From Methylobacterium sp. DB0501 (lineage in GTDB: Bacteria > Pseudomonadota > Alphaproteobacteria > Rhizobiales > Beijerinckiaceae), in contig NZ_JAAKGV010000018.1 of NCBI RefSeq assembly GCF_011043735.1, forward strand, positions 1 through 64,000: DNA of 64,000 nt. Direction: 5' to 3'. Below, piece after piece: positions 59,598 to 64,000 of this stretch (position 1 is its first letter; the number at the start of each line of letters is the position of its first letter). The notes beneath the pieces are model-generated. The model was not told where the DNA came from and did no database searches. It worked only from the letters and a program-made list of their open reading frames with translations. The position numbers and the translations under genes were made by a program.

Positions 59598-60818
59598 ATG
59601 CCGACACTCACCCGCCTCGCCGCCCGCCTGCTCGCCGGCGCCGCCCTGCTCGCCGCCGCCGGCACCGCCCGCGCCGAGGTGTCGAGCGTGACGCTCGGCG
59701 TGCTCACCGATCTGAGCGGCTTTGCCGCCGATTCCACCGGCGAGGGCTCGGTGGTCGCCGCCCGCCTCGCGGTCGAGGATTTTCGGAAGGAGCAGCCGGC
59801 GATCAAGGTCGAGGTGATCCAGTCCGACCACCAGAACAAGCCCGATATCGGCTCGGCCACCGCCCGGCGCTGGATCGCGGAAGGCCGGGTCGACGCGATC
59901 CTCGACGTGCCGTTCTCCTCGGTGGCGCTCGCGGTGCAGGAGGTGGTGCGCGACTCGAAAGCCGCCTTCATCGCGTCGGGCCCCGGCACCTCGGACCTGA
60001 CCGGGCCGAAATGCTCGGCCAACACCGTGCACTGGACCTACGACACCTGGGCGCTCGCCCACGGCACCGCGCTCGCGCTGGTGCGCGCCGGCAAGACGCA
60101 ATGGTTCTTCCTCACCGCCGATTACGCCTTCGGCCACGCGCTGGAAGCCGATGCCGCGAGCGTGGTGAAGCAGGAGGGCGGCACGGTGGTGGGGACCGTG
60201 CGCCACCCGACGGCGGCTGCGGATTTCTCGTCGTTCCTGCTCCAGGCGCAAGGCAGCCGCGCCCAGGTGATCGCGCTCGCCAACGCGGTCGGCGACACGG
60301 TCAACTCGGTCAAGCAGGCGACGGAGTTCGGCATCACCGGCGGCGGCCAGGATCTCGCCGCCTTGCTGATGCAGCTCTCCGACGTGCACGCGATCGGCCT
60401 CAAGGACGCACAAGGCCTCTACCTGACGGAAGGGTTCTACTGGGATGCCAATCCCGGCACCCGCGCCTTCGCCGACCGCTTCGCCGCCCAGATGAAGGGC
60501 CGTCGGCCCACCGCCAACCAGGCCGGCGTCTATGCCGGGGCGCTCGCCTACCTGCGCGCCGCGGCCGCGGCCGGCAGCACCGACGGGCGCAGCGTCGTCG
60601 CGCGGATGAAGGAGGGGCCGACCGACGACCCGCTCTTCGGCGAGGGCCGCGTGCGCCAGGACGGCCGGCACATCCACCCGATGTACCTGTTCCAGGTGAA
60701 GAGCCCGGCCGAATCGAAGGGGCCGTTCGACTATTACAAGCTCGTCCAGACGATTCCCGCCGCCGAGGCGTTCCGGCCGCTGAGCGAGGGCCGCTGCCCG
60801 CTGGTGAAGGCGCCGTGA
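59598..60818 (+). CDS. ABC-type substrate-binding protein, branched-chain amino acid class
   Basis: The 406-residue protein has a Sec signal (LLAGAALLAAAGTARA) and a Peripla_BP_6 fold. It is a paralogue of the protein at 23185-24393. Its stop overlaps the HMG-CoA lyase start (GTGA), so it is made with the mevalonate enzymes and may capture mevalonate or a related hydroxyacid. No permease or ATPase is next to it. Strong GGGAGG site precedes the ATG. Confidence 0.9.
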   Translation: MPTLTRLAARLLAGAALLAAAGTARAEVSSVTLGVLTDLSGFAADSTGEGSVVAARLAVEDFRKEQPAIKVEVIQSDHQNKPDIGSATARRWIAEGRVDAILDVPFSSVALAVQEVVRDSKAAFIASGPGTSDLTGPKCSANTVHWTYDTWALAHGTALALVRAGKTQWFFLTADYAFGHALEADAASVVKQEGGTVVGTVRHPTAAADFSSFLLQAQGSRAQVIALANAVGDTVNSVKQATEFGITGGGQDLAALLMQLSDVHAIGLKDAQGLYLTEGFYWDANPGTRAFADRFAAQMKGRRPTANQAGVYAGALAYLRAAAAAGSTDGRSVVARMKEGPTDDPLFGEGRVRQDGRHIHPMYLFQVKSPAESKGPFDYYKLVQTIPAAEAFRPLSEGRCPLVKAP

Positions 60819-61684
60819 CCCTCCCCGCCCGCGTGCGGATCGTCGAGGTCGGCCCCCGCGACGGCCTGCAGAACGAGCCCGTCACCGTGCCGACCGCGGT
60901 GAAGCTCGGGCTGGTCGAGCGCCTGCTCGCCGCCGGCCTGACCGCGATCGAGGTCGGCAGCTTCGTCTCGGCCCGGTGGGTGCCGCAGATGGCCGATACC
61001 GCGGCGCTGATGGCCCGGCTGCCGCCGAATCCAGCCGGGCGCTACGCCGTGCTGGTGCCGAACCTCAAGGGGTTCGAGGCGGCGAGAGCCGCCGGCGCCG
61101 GCGAGGTCGCGGTCTTCGCCTCGGCCTCCGAGGCGTTCTCGCGCGCCAACATCAACTGCTCGATCGCCGGGAGCCTGGAGCGGTTCGCCCCCGTCGCGCA
61201 GGCGGCCCGCACGGCCGGGATCCCGCTGCGGGGCTACGTCTCCTGCGTGCTCGGCTGCCCGACCGAGGGGCCGGTGGCGCCGGAGACCGTGGCGCAGGTG
61301 GCCCGCCGGCTGATCGACCTCGGCTGTTACGAAGTGTCCCTCGGCGACACGATCGGGGCCGGGACGCCGGACACGGCACGGGCCTGCGTCGCGGCCGTGG
61401 CGGCGGTGATCCCGCCGGAGCGGATCGCGCTGCACTTCCACGACACGGGCGGCCTGGCGCTCGCCAACATCCGCGCCTGCCTCGATCTCGGGGTGAGCGT
61501 GGTGGACGCCGCCGTCGGCGGCCTCGGCGGCTGCCCCTACGCGAAGGACGCCCCCGGCAACGTCGCCACCGAGGCGGCGGTCGCCGACCTCGATCGCCTC
61601 GGCATCGCGACCGGAATCGATTCCGGCCGCCTCGCCGACGCGGCCCGCTTCATCAAAGGGGCGCTCGGTCGGCCGACCGCATGA
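60815..61684 (+). CDS. mvaB: hydroxymethylglutaryl-CoA lyase
   Basis: The 289-residue protein has VEVGPRDGLQNE with the metal Asp, the HFHDTGG histidines and the lyase box GGLGGCPYAKDAPGNVATE with its conserved Cys. It cleaves HMG-CoA into acetyl-CoA and acetoacetate. The start is GTG inside the binding-protein stop. With the reductase it completes mevalonate breakdown; leucine catabolism is the usual alternative but no other leucine genes are here. Confidence 0.94.
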   Translation: MTLPARVRIVEVGPRDGLQNEPVTVPTAVKLGLVERLLAAGLTAIEVGSFVSARWVPQMADTAALMARLPPNPAGRYAVLVPNLKGFEAARAAGAGEVAVFASASEAFSRANINCSIAGSLERFAPVAQAARTAGIPLRGYVSCVLGCPTEGPVAPETVAQVARRLIDLGCYEVSLGDTIGAGTPDTARACVAAVAAVIPPERIALHFHDTGGLALANIRACLDLGVSVVDAAVGGLGGCPYAKDAPGNVATEAAVADLDRLGIATGIDSGRLADAARFIKGALGRPTA

Positions 61685-61700
61685 CGATCCCGCCCTCGAC

Positions 61701-61735
61701 GTCGTCCCGGGACCGCGCGGCGGAGCCCGGCATGA
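61701..61735. repeat. short inverted repeat, GTCaTCCCGGG family
   Basis: GTCGTCCCGGGACCGCGCGGCGGAGCCCGGCATGAC is an imperfect palindrome between two converging genes, where it may act as a terminator. Related to 3686, 26628 and 45211. Confidence 0.55.
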
Positions 61736-61780
61736 CTCGCGGGTGGAGACAGCCCGGCCGACCGGCCGGACGGCGGACGA

Positions 61781-62614
61781 TCAGCGCAGCCGCTCCGCCG
61801 CCCAGGCGATGTGGTCGTCCATGAAGGTCGAGATGAAGAAATAGGAGTGGTCGTAGCCCTCGCGCATGTTGAGGGTCAGCCCGATGCCGGCCTTCTGGCA
61901 CGCCTCTTCCAGGAGCCAGGGGCGCAAGCCCTCGTCGAGGAAGGAATCGGCCGTGCCCTGGTCGACCAGGAATTCCGGGAAGCGGCGGCCGTCCTCGATC
62001 AGCGCGGTGGCGTCGTGGCGCCGCCACGCGGCCTCGTCCTCGCCGAGGTATTTGGCGAGGGCGGGCTTCGACCAGCCGGCGGTCGAGGGCTGGACGATCG
62101 GCGCGAAGGCGCTGCACGAGCGGAAGCGCTCGGGGTGGGTGAGCGCGATGGTGAGCGCGCCGTGGCCACCCATCGAGTGCCCGAAGATGCCCTGGCGCTC
62201 CATGTCGACCGGGAATTCGCGGGCGACGAGGGCGGGCAGCTCCTCGGTGACGTAGGACCACATGCGGTAATTGCGGTCGAACGGCGCCTGCGTCGCGTCG
62301 ACGTAGAAGCCCGCGCCGCAGCCGAACTGCCAGTTGTCGGGCTCGTCCGGCACGTCCGGCCCGCGCGGGCTGGTATCGGGCGCCACGATGGCGATGCCGT
62401 GCCGGGCGGCGGCGCGGCGGTACTCGCCCTTGTCCATGACGTTGGCATGGGTGCAGGTCAGGCCCGACAGGTACCACAGCACCGGGACCTTTTGGCTTTC
62501 CGCCTGCGGCGGCAGGTAGACCGCGAAGGTCATCGGGCAGCGCGTCGTCTCGGCCTCGTGCCGGTACACGCCCTGGATGCCGCCGTGCGAGCGAGCCTTC
62601 GAGACTGTTTCCAT
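61781..62614 (-). CDS. fghA: S-formylglutathione hydrolase
   Basis: The 277-residue protein is an esterase D-type alpha/beta hydrolase with LWYLSGLTCTHANVMDKGEYRR, the nucleophile in GIFGHSMGGHGALT, the later Asp in VDQGTADSFL and the His in GYDHSYFFIS. It hydrolyses S-formylglutathione to formate and glutathione, the second step of glutathione-linked formaldehyde oxidation. It is 72 bp downstream of the dehydrogenase. Confidence 0.96.
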   Translation of the reverse strand: METVSKARSHGGIQGVYRHEAETTRCPMTFAVYLPPQAESQKVPVLWYLSGLTCTHANVMDKGEYRRAAARHGIAIVAPDTSPRGPDVPDEPDNWQFGCGAGFYVDATQAPFDRNYRMWSYVTEELPALVAREFPVDMERQGIFGHSMGGHGALTIALTHPERFRSCSAFAPIVQPSTAGWSKPALAKYLGEDEAAWRRHDATALIEDGRRFPEFLVDQGTADSFLDEGLRPWLLEEACQKAGIGLTLNMREGYDHSYFFISTFMDDHIAWAAERLR

Positions 62615-62686
62615 GTCGCCGTGAATCCCCGCGCCTGTTCCGGATCCGGCGGTGCGTCGTCCCGCACCGCCGGGCTCAGTCGGATC

Positions 62687-63820
62687 TTAGAACACCACTA
62701 CCGAGCGGATCGACTTGCCCTCGTGCATCAGGTCGAAGCCGTGGTTGATGTCTTCCAGCGGCATGGTGTGGGTGATCAGATCGTCGATGTTGATCTTGCC
62801 CTCCATGTACCAGTCGACGATCTTCGGCACGTCGGTGCGGCCGCGGGCGCCGCCGAAGGCCGAGCCCTTCCAGACGCGGCCGGTGACGAGCTGGAACGGA
62901 CGGGTCGAGATCTCGCGGCCGGCCTCGGCCACGCCGATGACGATCGACTCGCCCCAGCCGCGGTGGCAGCACTCGAGCGCCTGGCGCATCACGTGGACGT
63001 TGCCGGTGCAGTCGAACGAGAAGTCGGCGCCGCCGCCGGTCACGTCGAGGATCGCCTGCACGACCTTGTCGGTGCCGACCTCGTTCGGGTTGATGAAGTG
63101 GGTCATGCCGAACTTCTCGGCCATCGCCCGCTTGTCGGGGTTGATGTCGACGCCGACGATCTTGTCGGCGCCGACCATGCGGGCGCCCTGGATCACGTTG
63201 AGGCCGATGCCGCCGAGACCGAACACCACCACGTTGGCGCCCGGCCACACCTTGGCGGTGTAGATCACCGCGCCGAGGCCGGTGGTGACGCCGCAGCCGA
63301 TGTAGCAGATCTTGTCGAAGGGGGCGTCCTCGCGCACCTTGGCGAGCGCGATCTCCGGCAGAACGGTGAAGTTCGAGAAGGTCGAGCAGCCCATGTAGTG
63401 GTATACGGTGTTCGCGCCCGGGCTGCCGCCGGTCGAGTCGCAGCGGAAGCGGCTGGTGCCGTCGGGCATCACGCCCTGGCCCTGCGTGCTGCGGATCGCG
63501 GTGCAGAGGTTGGTGCGCTGCGACAGGCAGGACTTACAGTTGCGGCACTCGGGCGTGTAGAGCGGGATGACGTGGTCGCCGGGCTTCAGCGTCGTCACGC
63601 CGGCCCCGACCTCGCGCACGATGCCGGCGCCCTCGTGGCCGAGGATCGCCGGGAACTTGCCCTCGGAATCGAGGCCCGACAGGGTGTAGGCGTCGGTGTG
63701 GCAGATGCCGGTCGCCATCACCTCGACCAGGACCTCGCCGGCCTTCGGCCCTTCGAGGTCGATGGTCTCGATGGTGAGGGGCTTCTTGGCTTCCCAGGCA
63801 ACTGCCGCGCGCGTCTTCAT
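62687..63820 (-). CDS. frmA: S-(hydroxymethyl)glutathione dehydrogenase (class III alcohol dehydrogenase)
   Basis: The 377-residue protein has the class III pattern: GICHTDAYTLSG (catalytic zinc), GHEGAGIV, ECRNCKSCLSQRTNLC (structural zinc), the Rossmann FGLGGIGLNVIQGA, and GWGESIVIGVAEAG. It oxidises the formaldehyde-glutathione adduct with NAD. The start at 63820 is MKTRAAVAWEAKKPL, standard for the family. It is first in a two-gene unit with the hydrolase; the 180 bp before it to the window's end shows no clear promoter. Confidence 0.97.
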   Translation of the reverse strand: MKTRAAVAWEAKKPLTIETIDLEGPKAGEVLVEVMATGICHTDAYTLSGLDSEGKFPAILGHEGAGIVREVGAGVTTLKPGDHVIPLYTPECRNCKSCLSQRTNLCTAIRSTQGQGVMPDGTSRFRCDSTGGSPGANTVYHYMGCSTFSNFTVLPEIALAKVREDAPFDKICYIGCGVTTGLGAVIYTAKVWPGANVVVFGLGGIGLNVIQGARMVGADKIVGVDINPDKRAMAEKFGMTHFINPNEVGTDKVVQAILDVTGGGADFSFDCTGNVHVMRQALECCHRGWGESIVIGVAEAGREISTRPFQLVTGRVWKGSAFGGARGRTDVPKIVDWYMEGKINIDDLITHTMPLEDINHGFDLMHEGKSIRSVVVF

Positions 63821-64000
63821 GGTGTCTCCAACCGGATCATGCTTCGCGTGAGAACGCGGCAAACTGCCTTGAGGCCGCGGGTCGGCCGGCTCGCCCGCTG
63901 AATGGCCCGATCTCTGCTGCGATTTGATGAAGGCCGCAACGGTGCGGCGCAACAAACTTTAGTCCACCATTGCGGGCGCCCCGACGCGGCGCATCCACCG

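Overview
This is a GC-rich alphaproteobacterial chromosome segment. The dense ATGA, GTGA and TGATG gene overlaps, the Mrp antiporter with fused A and B subunits, the glutathione-dependent formaldehyde pair and the many palindromic intergenic repeats fit a Rhizobiales member, most likely a Methylobacterium-like plant or soil organism. The genus is inference. The extreme left edge is the 5' end of a 16S rRNA gene running leftward, with a readable promoter and leader hairpin. The rest is almost entirely accessory catabolism, transport and regulation.

Layout. 0.4-10.2 kb: a RidA protein, a multi-subunit flavoprotein oxidase set (two DadA-like flavoproteins, an HcnB/opine-oxidase-like flavoprotein and a small 2Fe-2S protein) and a complete polyamine/opine-type ABC importer, with a divergent LysR gene; together they look like uptake and oxidation of an amine or opine-like compound. 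10.5-14.5 kb: a PdxA-like dehydrogenase with a TIM-barrel partner, a divergent GcvA-type LysR gene and a membrane diguanylate cyclase. 14.8-20.8 kb: a seven-function Mrp Na+/H+ antiporter operon (mrpA-B fused, then C to G), followed by msrB.

21.5-37.6 kb: a long, mostly leftward CoA-ester catabolic region. It holds an acyl-CoA synthetase, an SDR, two CaiB/BaiF CoA-transferases, two CitE/HpcH-type lyases, an acyl-CoA dehydrogenase, a MaoC hydratase, a zinc alcohol dehydrogenase, an MFS carrier, a HutC-type GntR regulator and two binding proteins without membrane partners. The parts suit activation, oxidation, hydration and retro-aldol cleavage of a short branched or dicarboxylic acid, but the substrate cannot be read from sequence.

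37.8-41.4 kb: an M14-type zinc carboxypeptidase, a YghU-like glutathione protein and a PheC-like cyclohexadienyl dehydratase that looks like a binding protein. 41.6-54.0 kb: a sugar island with two ribose/rhamnose-class ABC transporters facing away from each other, plus ribokinase, a TIM-barrel isomerase, a FucU mutarotase and an RpiR regulator. 54.2-56.5 kb: a secreted sorbosone-dehydrogenase-like protein coupled to a dihaem cytochrome c, then a VapB antitoxin whose VapC toxin is reduced to ten codons. 56.6-61.7 kb: a MocR regulator divergent from class II HMG-CoA reductase, a binding protein and HMG-CoA lyase, a two-step mevalonate degradation unit. 61.8-63.8 kb: S-formylglutathione hydrolase and S-(hydroxymethyl)glutathione dehydrogenase.

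The intergenic spaces are rich in repeats: a ~105-bp palindromic element in four full copies, a ~42-bp hairpin in four copies, and several other inverted-repeat families. Three short tandem repeats (15, 15 and 27 bp) lie in or next to gene junctions. No CRISPR array, insertion sequence, prophage or tRNA gene was found.
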